Positions 19,810 to 28,394 of a stretch of DNA of 64,000 nucleotides are shown here, piece after piece. The number at the start of each line of letters is the position of its first letter. Positions within the stretch are counted from its first letter, which is position 1. The DNA comes from an uncultured Synechococcus sp. (GTDB lineage: Bacteria > Cyanobacteriota > Cyanobacteriia > PCC-6307 > Cyanobiaceae): positions 1 through 64,000 of the forward strand of contig CAJXPL010000002.1 of assembly GCA_913057985.1 (NCBI GenBank). The letters run 5' to 3'. The notes under the pieces were generated by a model. It worked only from the letters and a program-made list of their open reading frames with translations. It was not told where the DNA came from and ran no database searches. A program made the translations under genes and the position numbers.

Positions 19810-21084
19810 TCAGGCCTTCACCACCGGTAGGTCCTGCAGACGGGTGGTGGCGGCGCGGCTGAGTTGCTCACGCCGCATCAACCAACTGGGCTGCAGTCCG
19901 CAACCGGCCCATTGCAGGGTTCCACGCCCGTAACGCCGATTGATCCGGTCGATGGTCTGCATCAGGCACTCCCGTTTCTGCTGCTGCTCCTCACTCATCG
20001 GCACCATCAGATGGGTCTGCAGGATGTCGTGGCTCTGCAAGTGCTGCATCAGCACGCCGGCCTTGGCCAGTGGACGGTGGGGGCGAAAGATCCGTGCCAC
20101 CAAGGGCCGTGCCGCCTCCAGCAGCACGGCTGTGTCATTGCTCGGCAGGTCCAGCTGCGTGCTGGCGGCTTGGCTGTAAAGCCCAGGAGCGAACGGGCTG
20201 GTGCGGGTGTAGATGGTGAGGGCTGCTGCCCGTTGCCGTTGCTTGCGCAATTTCTCGGCGGCGCGCACCACATAGGTGGCGATGGCCTGGTGCAGCTCCT
20301 CCTGGCTGGTGATGGGTCGACTGAAGCTGCGGCTCACGCAGGTTTCTTGCTTTGGTGCTGGTGCCAGCTCCAGCGGCAGGCAGGCATGGCCCCGCAGCTC
20401 CCGTTGCAGCCGCAGACCCACCACGCCGCATTTGGCGCGCAGTTCACCGCTCGGCATGTCCCGGAGTTGTCGTGCGTTGCTGACGCCCCGCAGGCGACAC
20501 CAATGGGCCAGTTGTCGACCGATTCCCCAGACATCCTCAATCGCAATGGTTTCCAGCCAGCGATCAGGGTTGTCGCACTGGCCGAGGTCGAACATCCCGG
20601 CATGGTCTGGGGTCTGTTTGGCCAGGCGATTGGCCAGCTTGGCCTGGGCCTTGCTGGCCCCTAAGCCGATGGCGATCGGTAGGCCGAGGTTCTGCCGTGC
20701 CCGTGCCCGCAGCTGGCGGGCCCAACCCTGCAGGTCGCCATCGCGGGGACGACGAATTCTCCCGAAGGCCTCGTCAATCGAATACACCTCCAGCTCTTCA
20801 CAGTGGGTCTCCAGCAGGCTCATCATCCGCTGGCTCATGTCGGCATAGAGGGCGTAGTTCGAACTGCGCACCACCACGTTGTGCCGTTCAAGCTCCCGGC
20901 GCGCCTTGAAGTACGGCGTCCCCATACGGATGCCGAGGGTACGGGCTTCGGCACTGCGCGCAACGATGCAGCCGTCGTTGTTGGACAGCACCACCACGGG
21001 GTGACCGATCAGAGCCGGATCCAGGCTCTGTTCGCAGGAGGCATAGAAGTTGTTTCCATCGATCAGAGCCGTGGCCTGAGGCAT
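19810..21084 (-). CDS. umuC: DNA polymerase V catalytic subunit UmuC (Y family)
   Basis: 424 residues. N-terminal ALIDGNNFYASCEQSLDP contains the first catalytic Asp of Y-family polymerases, and EVYSIDEAF contains the second acidic pair. SNNDGCIVARSAEARTLGIRMG and the helix-hairpin-helix segment VWGIGRQLAHW follow, with a C-terminal little-finger domain (ETCVSRSFSRPI). It performs error-prone translesion synthesis with UmuD'. umuD ends 12 bases upstream on the same strand, and a LexA-like box precedes umuD. Confidence 0.96.
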   Translation of the reverse strand: MPQATALIDGNNFYASCEQSLDPALIGHPVVVLSNNDGCIVARSAEARTLGIRMGTPYFKARRELERHNVVVRSSNYALYADMSQRMMSLLETHCEELEVYSIDEAFGRIRRPRDGDLQGWARQLRARARQNLGLPIAIGLGASKAQAKLANRLAKQTPDHAGMFDLGQCDNPDRWLETIAIEDVWGIGRQLAHWCRLRGVSNARQLRDMPSGELRAKCGVVGLRLQRELRGHACLPLELAPAPKQETCVSRSFSRPITSQEELHQAIATYVVRAAEKLRKQRQRAAALTIYTRTSPFAPGLYSQAASTQLDLPSNDTAVLLEAARPLVARIFRPHRPLAKAGVLMQHLQSHDILQTHLMVPMSEEQQQKRECLMQTIDRINRRYGRGTLQWAGCGLQPSWLMRREQLSRAATTRLQDLPVVKA

Positions 21085-21096
21085 GGCGATGTCGCT

Positions 21097-21528
21097 TCAG
21101 AGCGGATGGATCACGTGGATAGCGACGCCCCAGATCTGCACTTCGCCGCAGCGGTGAAGCTCCAGTGGCGGATAGTCCGGATGGGCGGCTTCCAGGCGCA
21201 ACCGGCCGCGATGACGCATCAGGCGTTTGAGGGTGAAGGCACCATCGAGCACCGCCACAACCACCTGGCCCGGGCGCGGGTTGAGGCTGCGATCGACCAC
21301 CAGAAGATCGCCGTCGTGGATGCCGGCGTCGGTCATCGATTCGCCGCTCACATGCAGGAAAAAGGTGCTGGTGGGATGCCGGATCAGCTGTTCATTGAGG
21401 TCGATCCCCACGTCGACGTAGTCATCGGCGGGGGACGGGAAGCCAGCGGCGACCCGTCCCCCGGCCAGGGGCAGCGTGAGTCGACTGCGCTTGGGCTGCA
21501 GGGGAAGCGGTCTGTGTTGGAGCTCCAC
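21097..21528 (-). CDS. umuD: SOS mutagenesis protein UmuD
   Basis: 143 residues. It has the LexA/UmuD S24 peptidase fold with Ser64 in HVSGESMTDAG and the general-base Lys101 in AFTLKRLMR. A likely self-cleavage site is Ala28-Gly29 (RVAAGFPSP). RecA-stimulated cleavage would give UmuD', the partner of UmuC. It lacks the N-terminal helix-turn-helix of LexA, which separates it from a repressor. First gene of the umuDC unit. Confidence 0.95.
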   Translation of the reverse strand: MELQHRPLPLQPKRSRLTLPLAGGRVAAGFPSPADDYVDVGIDLNEQLIRHPTSTFFLHVSGESMTDAGIHDGDLLVVDRSLNPRPGQVVVAVLDGAFTLKRLMRHRGRLRLEAAHPDYPPLELHRCGEVQIWGVAIHVIHPL

Positions 21529-21541
21529 AGAGCATCAAATT

Positions 21542-21555
21542 AGTATTTTTGTACT
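21542..21555. promoter_or_regulatory. putative LexA (SOS) box upstream of umuDC
   Basis: AGTATTTTTGTACT lies 14 bases upstream of the umuD ATG. It fits the cyanobacterial LexA consensus RGTACNNNDGTWC at all but one defined position (T instead of C in the left half). Its position, close to the start of the minus-strand umuDC operon, suits repression. Binding is inferred. Confidence 0.65.
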
Positions 21556-21673
21556 ATAGAAGAGGTTCTTGTTGGCCGAGCTACGTTCAGGTTGTGCCGG
21601 TTTTCAGCCGATGGACAAGCGGTGGAAACGGAGCCCACCGACGGCCCTAGGCCAGGCTTTTTATCTCAGCCCT

Positions 21674-22405
21674 ATGTTCTCGAGGCTGAGGATCGAGACG
21701 AGGGATTACCGATCTCATCCGGTTCTGGGTGGAATCAGTAGCACCCGTTGGGGAGCTTACGAGCGGTTTGAGCGGCGTCATGCTTCGCTTGCATATCAAT
21801 TGAAGGATCAGCCGGTGGCATCGTCAGCCATTCAGTTGATCGGCAGGAGAGCAAGAGTGATGCCAGCTTTATTGTCTCCTGAGATATATGGCATCAAAGC
21901 AGTTGCTGCGAGGCACGGGCGGCTGAAGAAGCCCGGAGTTATTGCAGGTCATCGCGGTCGGAACCGTTTGGCTGGAAGTCGTGGTGATGACGTCCTCATG
22001 GGCTTCGCCGGACGGGATGTTCTGATAGGGGGGAAGGGGAGCGATCTGCTGTCGGGGGGCACTGGAGCAGACCGTTTCCGATTTCGAAAGGTCGATCGTC
22101 GGGGTCAAGGCGTGGATACGGATACGGTTGTCGACTTCAATCCAGACGAAGGGGACCGGATCAAAATCAATGGCGTTAGCCATGACGTCGGCATGGATGG
22201 CTTCTCCGGGCGGTCTGGCGAGCTTCAAGCGATGGTCTGGATGGCTGGAATGTTGCCTGAATCGGAGGGCAGGGTGCCGGGTTGGATGATTCAGGGAGTG
22301 ATGCTGGCGGTGGACGACGACGGGGATAAACGCGCCGATGCTTTCATCCAGCTCCCTGGCCTGGGTGAGTGGCGAAAAGAGTGGCTGGTTTCTCAAGGGA
22401 TGTGA
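21674..22405 (+). CDS. RTX-repeat calcium-binding protein
   Basis: 243 residues if started at ATG 21674 (MFSRLRIETRDYRS); the frame is open from 21569. The centre has three to four degenerate RTX nonapeptides (GSRGDDVLMG, FAGRDVLIGG, KGSDLLSGG, TGADRFRF), the Ca2+-binding beta-roll motif. A peptidase-M10-like closing segment follows (DTVVDFNPDEGDRIKING). RTX proteins are usually secreted by type I systems. There is no N-terminal signal, in line with that, but no type I exporter adjoins it. Short for the family. Confidence 0.75.
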   Translation: MFSRLRIETRDYRSHPVLGGISSTRWGAYERFERRHASLAYQLKDQPVASSAIQLIGRRARVMPALLSPEIYGIKAVAARHGRLKKPGVIAGHRGRNRLAGSRGDDVLMGFAGRDVLIGGKGSDLLSGGTGADRFRFRKVDRRGQGVDTDTVVDFNPDEGDRIKINGVSHDVGMDGFSGRSGELQAMVWMAGMLPESEGRVPGWMIQGVMLAVDDDGDKRADAFIQLPGLGEWRKEWLVSQGM

Positions 22406-22450
22406 TTCCTTAATTCATCAGGGAAGATGTCGTTTCTCGCTCGAAACGGC

Positions 22451-22840
22451 ATGGCTGACTCCCCTTACCTCGTGGCCATGGCTCTGATCGATCAGCAGGG
22501 CCGGCGCGCCCTGCCCCTGGGGGGACGGTCTCAGAAAGAGGTGGCTCCGCAGGGTGAGGCTCCGGAGGTGTTGGGCCATGCACTGGTGCTGGAGCTGTTG
22601 CTGCGGGTGTGGCAGCGCAGTGATCAGGGTGTGCTGCAGCGTGCGGCTGGAGCCGACAGCCTGCTGCTGGTGGAGCTGCCGATGGAACGGCTGCCGGAGG
22701 ACGTGCCCAGGCTCAAGGCGGACTGGTTGAACACGGGGGATACGGCCGCGTTCAAAGCGGCATTGCATGCTTTCTCCCCGCGGGCCTGGACGGTTTCGAT
22801 CGAAAAATTCAAGCCGGTGGCTCTGCAGCCGTTGTGGTGA
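22451..22840 (+). CDS. hypothetical protein
   Basis: 129 residues from ATG 22451 (MADSPYLVAMALIDQQGRRAL); ATG 22427 is an alternative with an AGGGAA too close to it. It is soluble, with VLGHALVLELLLRVWQRSDQGVLQ and a C-terminal TVSIEKFKPVALQPLW. No recognised family. Its last 32 bases overlap the convergent oxygenase gene. Codon use looks like the core genome. Confidence 0.65.
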   Translation: MADSPYLVAMALIDQQGRRALPLGGRSQKEVAPQGEAPEVLGHALVLELLLRVWQRSDQGVLQRAAGADSLLLVELPMERLPEDVPRLKADWLNTGDTAAFKAALHAFSPRAWTVSIEKFKPVALQPLW

Positions 22841-23414
22841 GGGGCGCTTGCTCCCAAATATTCACGGCCACGGAATAGCGCTCGCCTTCGAACGGGTTGA
22901 TCCGGTGCAGGATGCCGGGGGAGAACAGCACCAGACGGTTCACCACCGGTGGGATCGAGATCACCGAGCGGAATGTGGGTAACGGCCCCTGGTATCCGTT
23001 CTCGATCGGAGGGCTGTCGGCTACCAGCAGTTCGCCGCCAGCGCAGCTCACGTGGGGGTAAAACACGGTGGACAGCAACGGAAGCAGGAAACGGCCGCTG
23101 CGTCGACCTTCCAGCTCGTCCTTGTCGATGTGCCAGTCGAGATCGTTGTTGGTGTTGCACCACCACTCGACTCCAGTCCGCTGGGGTGCGAACGGTGTTG
23201 CCAGAGGGAGCAGGGCCTCGTCGAGGTAGTGATCGACGACGGCTTGCTGAGCGGCTGCGTGAATCGAGCGGGGAGAACCGGTTTCGGGTCGCCAGCTGAA
23301 TTGAGCATCACCGTCGTGTTCCTCCTTGAGTCGCCCGTGGATGTCACAGAGGTCGCGTAGGTCTAGAAGGGTGCTGGCAGGCAGAAGGTTGTCGATGATG
23401 TGCAGCATGGTCAT
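22809..23414 (-). CDS. 2OG-Fe(II) dioxygenase family protein
   Basis: 201 residues. The iron-binding HxD...H triad is visible: DWHIDKDE, then a distal His in FSPGILHRINPF, followed by the Arg (GERYSVAVNIW) expected to bind 2-oxoglutarate. It resembles the Ofd/prolyl-hydroxylase-type Fe(II) oxygenases that cyanobacteria and cyanophages carry in numbers; the substrate is unknown. Its ATG overlaps the stop of the upstream glycosyltransferase-like gene (ATGA, 23411-23414), so the two are likely to act together. Confidence 0.85.
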   Translation of the reverse strand: MTMLHIIDNLLPASTLLDLRDLCDIHGRLKEEHDGDAQFSWRPETGSPRSIHAAAQQAVVDHYLDEALLPLATPFAPQRTGVEWWCNTNNDLDWHIDKDELEGRRSGRFLLPLLSTVFYPHVSCAGGELLVADSPPIENGYQGPLPTFRSVISIPPVVNRLVLFSPGILHRINPFEGERYSVAVNIWEQAPLTTTAAEPPA

Positions 23415-24244
23415 GCCTCCCCTGCAGCTTGTGCCTGCAGGTGCATCACGTAGTGAAACGCCTCACTGTCGGTGTCACGAGCAATTTTTTTGAGCCCGAA
23501 GCCGTCGCGACGTTTGATCATGCGATCGATACTTTTGCAGGACACGTTCTTTGTCTTTGGAACTTTGATCAGTGGGTCCCGGAAGCGCTGATCGGGACCC
23601 TCTAGGAGCCTCAGGATTGTGGGGATCGCGACCTCGGTCAGGGGCCAGTGACGTTTGGGATGTTTTTCGAAATGGCTGGTGTCGAAATAGGCGTTGTAGA
23701 TCACGCCAAAGCTCTTAAAAACGGACCAGGGCATGTGTGCGCCACAGACGCGGCCCATGCGCAGTTGGGATGAATCTCCATCGAGCATCTCCGCGACAAA
23801 CCGCTGGATACGTCGGTCGTTTTGGGCTTTGTTGGACCATTTCCAGCCTGCTTTGTCGCCTCGAAATGACCGATTGCCGCAGCCGATCTTGCTCTTGATC
23901 AGCTGCTTTTTCACATCGCTGGAGACGAGTAGATCCGTGTCTGTATGAATCAGCACCTTGTCGTGACTGTGCTGGTCGGAAAGGACGGTCTTGATCAGCT
24001 CACACAAGGCGTAGGCCGTGCAAGCCCGCCAAGTGGGTCGACTGCGTTTGGTGAAGACAACACTGTGCCCCTCCCGTTCGGTGAAGGCGGTGAGTTCGGA
24101 TTGGAGATCAGGGTGACTCTCCAGAGACACGTGGAAGTAATGACGCAACTCAAAGGGCGCAAGAAACACCCTGTAGTTCTCCAGTTGTCGGGCGATGTGA
24201 TCAATCGACTGGCCGTGGATCGGGGACAGCAGAGCCAGACGCAT
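23411..24244 (-). CDS. glycosyltransferase-like protein with DxD motif
   Basis: 277 residues from ATG 24244 (MRLALLSPIHGQSIDHI). The segment KVLIHTDTDLLVSSDV contains a DTD motif after a hydrophobic strand, as in metal-dependent GT-A glycosyltransferases, but the rest matches no family I can name with confidence. Basic patches (MIKRRDGFGLKK) occur near the C-terminus. It overlaps the following 2OG-oxygenase by 4 bases. A modification pair (hydroxylation plus glycosylation of a peptide or surface sugar) is a possible reading. Confidence 0.6.
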   Translation of the reverse strand: MRLALLSPIHGQSIDHIARQLENYRVFLAPFELRHYFHVSLESHPDLQSELTAFTEREGHSVVFTKRSRPTWRACTAYALCELIKTVLSDQHSHDKVLIHTDTDLLVSSDVKKQLIKSKIGCGNRSFRGDKAGWKWSNKAQNDRRIQRFVAEMLDGDSSQLRMGRVCGAHMPWSVFKSFGVIYNAYFDTSHFEKHPKRHWPLTEVAIPTILRLLEGPDQRFRDPLIKVPKTKNVSCKSIDRMIKRRDGFGLKKIARDTDSEAFHYVMHLQAQAAGEA

Positions 24245-24280
24245 GGTCGAGGGGGAAAGATCAGCGGCCATCCGTGAACC

Positions 24281-24715
24281 CTAGGCACGGTGATAGGGGC
24301 TGCCTTGGACAATCGCCTGGGCACGGAACAGTTGTTCCACCAGCATCAGCCGCGCCAGTTCGTGGGGGAAGGTCATCGGGGAGAGGCTCAGTCGCCATTG
24401 GGCCTGCGCCTTGAGCTCAGCGGTGAGACCGTCGGCTCCACCAATCACAAAGGCCAGCCGCTGGTTGCCGAATTGCTCGAGTCGTTGTGCGAAGGGAACT
24501 GACGCCAAGGTGTCGCCCTGTTCCATCAGCGCAATCAGGGTTTCATCGGGCCGCAGGGCTGCCCTGATGGCATCGGCTTCCTTGTCTGGGTTGCTGTCGC
24601 GCAGTTCGCTGATGGTCAACCCAGGCAGGCGTTTCAGGTAGAGGTCAATACCGTCCTGAATCCAGCCACGACGCACTTTGCCCACGGCAAGAATCCGGCA
24701 ACGGGCCGGGTTCAA
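24281..24715 (-). CDS. rlmH: 23S rRNA (pseudouridine1915-N3)-methyltransferase RlmH
   Basis: 144 residues, typical for this small SPOUT enzyme. Signatures: [53 protein letters not shown] and the C-terminal knot [33 protein letters not shown]. It methylates m3-pseudouridine 1915 in helix 69 using SAM. It overlaps the upstream hypothetical gene by 4 bases. Confidence 0.97.
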   Translation of the reverse strand: MNPARCRILAVGKVRRGWIQDGIDLYLKRLPGLTISELRDSNPDKEADAIRAALRPDETLIALMEQGDTLASVPFAQRLEQFGNQRLAFVIGGADGLTAELKAQAQWRLSLSPMTFPHELARLMLVEQLFRAQAIVQGSPYHRA

Positions 24716-25140
24716 ACGTCGTCTCCCTCGTCCTCGAGCAGCAGCTGCCCGAAAGCCACGTAGAGGCTTTCCTCCTCGCTGCCCGGGTCCACCTTCGGCC
24801 GTTTCGGCTGGGTGTTTTTTCCCGGTCCGGGCTGGCTGCGCGCTGGTGCGGCAAGGGCTGGGGAGCTGTCGTTGCTGTTGAGCGGCGACGGTTGGGCCGA
24901 TGGTTTGCGTTGGGCCTCCAATTGTTTGAGGCGGTCCATCAGGTGCTCAGGAACGGTGCCGTCCTGGCTGGCCTTCATCAGTTCCCGGAAGAGCTCTTCG
25001 GGGTTCTTCTCGGTTTCAACGCGATGGCGAACCTGGCTGGCTCTGGGCGCTGCCGAAGGCTTCTCCGGTTCCGGCAGGCGCGCGGGGAGTTGACGCCCCA
25101 ACTCACGCAGGCGCTCAAGGCTGCGGGGATCAAAACTCAT
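24712..25140 (-). CDS. hypothetical protein, Pro/Glu-rich
   Basis: 142 residues from ATG 25140 ([27 protein letters not shown]). Two short helices ([44 protein letters not shown]) are joined by disordered Pro/Ala/Ser-rich linkers, and the C-terminal [19 protein letters not shown] is conserved-looking. Function unknown. It is coupled to rlmH through a 4-base overlap. Confidence 0.75.
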   Translation of the reverse strand: MSFDPRSLERLRELGRQLPARLPEPEKPSAAPRASQVRHRVETEKNPEELFRELMKASQDGTVPEHLMDRLKQLEAQRKPSAQPSPLNSNDSSPALAAPARSQPGPGKNTQPKRPKVDPGSEEESLYVAFGQLLLEDEGDDV

Positions 25141-25143
25141 GGG

Positions 25144-25629
25144 TCAAGCGCAACCGAGACTCTCGCGGGTGCTGCGGCCCGTGACGGAATTCGTTCCGTC
25201 GGCAACGGCGCAGAGGCTTTTGAGTTGGTCTCCCCGCATGGGAACGTCGGTGAAGTCGGCTCCTGTGATCGACACATCGCTGAAACGGGTGTTGAAAGCA
25301 AAAGCTCCCTCCAGCACGGCGTCCTCAAGGTTGGTGCCAGTCATCACAGCGGCGTCCAGGGTGGCTTCGCGCAGGTCGGTGCCGCTGAGGTCGGCATCCT
25401 GCAGCTTGGCGCCGTAGAGGCTGGCTCCCCGCAGATCCGATCCGGAGAGGTTGGCTTCGCGCAGGTTGCTGAGGTTGAAGGTGGCCCCCCGCAGGTCCTT
25501 GTTCGAGTAGTCGGCACCGATCAGCACCTGTTTGGCCACATCCATCGCGGCGTGGGCCGGAGCCGCCAACAGCCACTGGCATGAGAACACCACCAGAGAG
25601 ATCAGTACGGCCGTGAAGCGTCTGCGCAT
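25144..25629 (-). CDS. secreted pentapeptide-repeat protein
   Basis: 161 residues from ATG 25629 (MRRRFTAVLISLVVF); ATGs at 25632-25644 add five residues. A signal peptide ends at APAHAAMD. About 14 tandem A(D/N)LxX-type pentapeptides follow (YSNKDLRGATF, LREANLSGSDLRGASLYG and so on), expected to form a right-handed quadrilateral beta-helix. The C-terminal LKSLCAVADGTNSVTGRSTRESLGC has two Cys, a pattern seen in thylakoid-lumen pentapeptide proteins. Role unknown. Last host-like gene before the island. Confidence 0.88.
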   Translation of the reverse strand: MRRRFTAVLISLVVFSCQWLLAAPAHAAMDVAKQVLIGADYSNKDLRGATFNLSNLREANLSGSDLRGASLYGAKLQDADLSGTDLREATLDAAVMTGTNLEDAVLEGAFAFNTRFSDVSITGADFTDVPMRGDQLKSLCAVADGTNSVTGRSTRESLGCA

Positions 25630-25658
25630 GATCGGAACCATCACCGCTGAACCCTAGA

Positions 25659-25692
25659 ACCGTTCCAGGGGGGGGACGCAAAGACGGAACGG
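25659..25692. repeat. inverted repeat at the left island boundary
   Basis: ACCGTTCC (25659-25666) and GGAACGGT (25685-25692) form a perfect 8-bp inverted repeat with an 18-base G-rich spacer. It lies between the pentapeptide gene and the broken integrase. It could be a recombinase arm site or simply a hairpin; nothing in the sequence decides this. Confidence 0.4.
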
Positions 25693-25769
25693 TAGATGTC
25701 AGGTGGAGACTGAAGATTGAGGCTCTGACTGTGGTCTTGCTCGGTCTCGGTGACTGAAGTTGTGGACAA

Positions 25770-27598
25770 ATGTGTGCACAAAAGACGTACGATGGGGTCA
25801 TCGAGAACGCGGTCGACGTGGCACCCAAGGGCAACTTCAAGTCCGACAAGCAACACAGCGGCACTCCTGGATTGATCCAGCGGGGCAATGGGAAGTGGGC
25901 TGTGAAGGTCAACTTCACCAAGGAAGAGCAAGCCGCTTGGTTGAAGGTGCGAAGGGAACGCAAGCGATATATCCAGGTCAGCCTCAGGACCGATTCACTG
26001 GAACTGGCTCGGCAGACACACCCCGAGGAACTGCTGAAGATCCGAAAGGAGATCAGTCAGGTGATGGTTGCGAGCGGGAACCTCGACCAGCTGCATCCAA
26101 CGGAAAGGCTGAAGTACGGGGTTGGCCGTGCGTATCAGGGAATGGTGAGGGGATCGGAGAAACCCTCATCAAGAGCAGTCGGGATGGCCGATGCACTGGG
26201 TGACCTGCTCGCTCGTATCGATGAAATGCCTCCAGAACGGGCTGTGGCAGCCGTGGAGGAGCTGAAGGATGTGCTGAGCACCAGGCTCGTCGAAGCGGCT
26301 CAGGACGGAGCTGAGAAGGTGCTTGAGAGGGAAGGGTTGGATGCAACACCTGAGAGCCTCTCCATCACAGAGACATCTCTTCAGTTCGCAGCCAATACAG
26401 CACTGGGTGAGGTCTCATCTCGTGGCAGTCGTGGCGTCTTCGCGCAGTCGAGAGTCCAGCTCACCTGCAACTGACCGAAGCAGCAGCTGTGACTGAACCG
26501 GTCGTTATGACTGCTGAATCGCTGACGGTCTGGGATCTGCTGAAGGCATATGCAGACCACAACCGTGAGAACAGCAAACCAGTCGTCGAGAAGCGAGAGC
26601 GGCTGACCCGTGAGTGGGTTGAGTTCATCGGTGGCGATTCAGTGGCCCTGGTGACGAGCAAGAACCTCGTGAAATATCACTCACATTTGGCCGATCTGAT
26701 GTATGCCAACAAGGCAAAGAAGGTGAAAGATCCACTGGCATTGAAGACCGAGCACGGTGTCAACTGTAAAGCCAAACATGTGAAGATGTTGGTGAATATG
26801 TGGAACAAGATTCACGCAGGCCAACCTGATGAGTAGCTGCCGATTGTTGACTTCATGTTGTTGAAGCAATCAGAGGCATCGAAGAAAGAAGCCAAGCTCA
26901 AGGAGCGCACCAAGGCGACGACCGAGGAAGCGAAGATCGGACTGTTGGCACAGGCATTGACCGAAGCCGAGAACCCAGGCAAAGACAGGCGACCTGAAGT
27001 GCTTGGTGCTCGTCATGGCACCTGGAAAGCACTGGTGTTGATGGACAACACAACCCTGCGTCGTTGTGAGATTTCGATGCTCCAGTGGAAGCACATCGTG
27101 AAGGTTCAGGGTGTCTGGTGTGTCGACGTGATGATCTCCAAGACTGCCGCAGGTATTCGACGCATCCCCATGAACGAGACGCTGCAGCGTGTGCTGTTGC
27201 CACTGAAGAAAAAGGTGGCCAACGATGAGGCATACGTGGTGGACAACGCAGCCCAAACCAACGACATCCCTGAGGCAAAGATCTCCAATTGGTGTCGGAC
27301 CCGTGGCACCAAGCTGGGCATTGCTGATCGGGTCAATCCACACTCATGGCGACACGATGCAGGTGTTGACCTCGGCACCAACGTCCCTGAAGGTGTGAAG
27401 AAAGCGAAGAAAGCGTTGATGGGTCACGCCGGGGATGTGACTCAGCAGTACTGGTCAGAAAATCTGGCGGCGATGCGTGAGTACGTGGAGGTGTTGGGCA
27501 CCCATGACGAGGCATTGCTTCAACGGATGGAAGCGTTGGTGAAGGCAGCGCCGAAGGGTCCACATTCCTTCGCGTTGATCGGGGTTGAGGAGGGGTGA
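25770..27598 (+). pseudogene. tyrosine site-specific recombinase (integrase), broken
   Basis: Three collinear fragments form one recombinase. Piece 1 (25770-26474) has an arm-binding-like N-terminus (RYIQVSLRTDSLELARQ). Its frame is lost near 26450-26474. Piece 2 continues in another frame (VWDLLKAYADHNREN, the core-binding domain) to an in-frame TAG at 26834-26836. Piece 3 (same frame, to 27598) holds the catalytic domain: Arg in LRRCEISML, Lys in SKTAAGIRRIPM, HSWRH, GHAGDVTQQYW with the nucleophilic Tyr. All catalytic residues are present, but one frameshift and one nonsense codon should prevent a full-length enzyme. It marks the left end of the accessory island. Confidence 0.85.
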
Positions 27599-27618
27599 GC
27601 AGTGACTCACCAGTAATC

Positions 27619-27642
27619 AAAAAACCCGCCATTGCTGACGGG
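27619..27642 (-). terminator. rho-independent terminator, minus strand
   Basis: Read on the minus strand, CCCGTC-AGCAAT-GGCGGG (one G-U pair) is followed by TTTTTT. It closes the minus-strand run of small genes that lies between 27.8 and 29.7 kb. Confidence 0.6.
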
Positions 27643-27824
27643 GTGGTGTGTGTGAGGTTCTGTCGGGAGATGGATAGCGACAACAACGCTCCCTGCTTTT
27701 CCCTTGCGGGTCTTCTCCCCCATCTAGTTGGCCTACGTCAAACCTCTTCCATACAAGCTTCTTCAGAAGCCACCACCTTGGTTTGATGCCCGGTTATCGC
27801 TTAAGGCAGAGGACAGTCCTCTAC

Positions 27825-27983
27825 TCAATATCCGCCAATTCGCAGAACCATCTCAAGAGCACTCAAGCCAAAGATGAAAGTGCCGCCCAGCAGTGCGAGT
27901 TCCTTCTTGGACGAAGCCATTGGAAGCAGGGCAGAGCCCATGATCAGCGATGCGAAGAATATTAAGGGATTCTGTAATTCCAA
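27825..27983 (-). CDS. 52-residue two-helix membrane peptide
   Basis: TTG at 27983 is preceded by AAGAGGCGCTTAT, a good ribosome binding site at the right distance, and opens a frame LELQNPLIFFASLIMGSALL. A short basic turn (ASSKKE) leads to a second helix (LALLGGTFIFGLSALEMVL), and the frame ends RIGGY. Two short hydrophobic helices and a tiny polar turn are typical of small membrane peptides (for example toxins, holin-like or regulatory subunits), but no family is recognised. An 18-bp palindrome lies 57-74 bases upstream and could be its operator. Confidence 0.55.
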   Translation of the reverse strand: MELQNPLIFFASLIMGSALLPMASSKKELALLGGTFIFGLSALEMVLRIGGY

Positions 27984-28039
27984 ATAAGCGCCTCTTGTTG
28001 CCGAAGTCAGTCTCTCACCGGATGTAACGGAAACTTCAT

Positions 28040-28057
28040 GTACTTGAGTTCAAGTAC
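28040..28057. promoter_or_regulatory. 8+2+8 palindrome, operator-like
   Basis: GTACTTGA (28040-28047), GT, TCAAGTAC (28050-28057) is a perfect inverted repeat of 8-bp arms with a 2-base centre. It lies in the gap between two minus-strand small genes, upstream of the membrane peptide at 27825-27983. The size and symmetry suit binding of a dimeric repressor. No regulator can be assigned. Confidence 0.45.
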
Positions 28058-28111
28058 CTACAGATATCTATACATTTTTTACACAACTTAATTTCTTCGG
28101 CGAGAGTCAAT

Positions 28112-28336
28112 TCAAGTGCCCTCGCTGTACGGATCCACCGCTGAGCAGTAAGTCCAATGTTTACAGCTCCTGTGCGGGTGGGCTCCAGGGGCCAACAAAC
28201 CTTGTCTGAGGTGGCAGGAACCAAGCACTTGGCACTGACGAAGAGTCACGTATCCGAAGTGATCGCAGGTGGCACAACTCTTGTGGCCCCTGAAGGACTC
28301 AAGCTCCCGATCGTCGACAAAAGCCCACTCCTCCAT
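28112..28336 (-). CDS. small Cys-rich (zinc-finger-like) protein
   Basis: 74 residues. ATG 28336 is preceded by GGAGAGCTG, a good ribosome site. The frame starts MEEWAFVDDRELESFRG and has CATCDHFGY, RQC, GSCHL and HRSCKHW with a further Cys. The CxxC...C...C-HW pattern resembles short cyanobacterial/phage Cys-rich proteins thought to bind zinc. Metal binding is inferred. No function is recognised. Confidence 0.55.
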   Translation of the reverse strand: MEEWAFVDDRELESFRGHKSCATCDHFGYVTLRQCQVLGSCHLRQGLLAPGAHPHRSCKHWTYCSAVDPYSEGT

Positions 28337-28394
28337 CAGCTCTCCATTGCGGTACGTCTGTACTACTACAGGTCAGAGGGGGTTGGCAGCGGGT

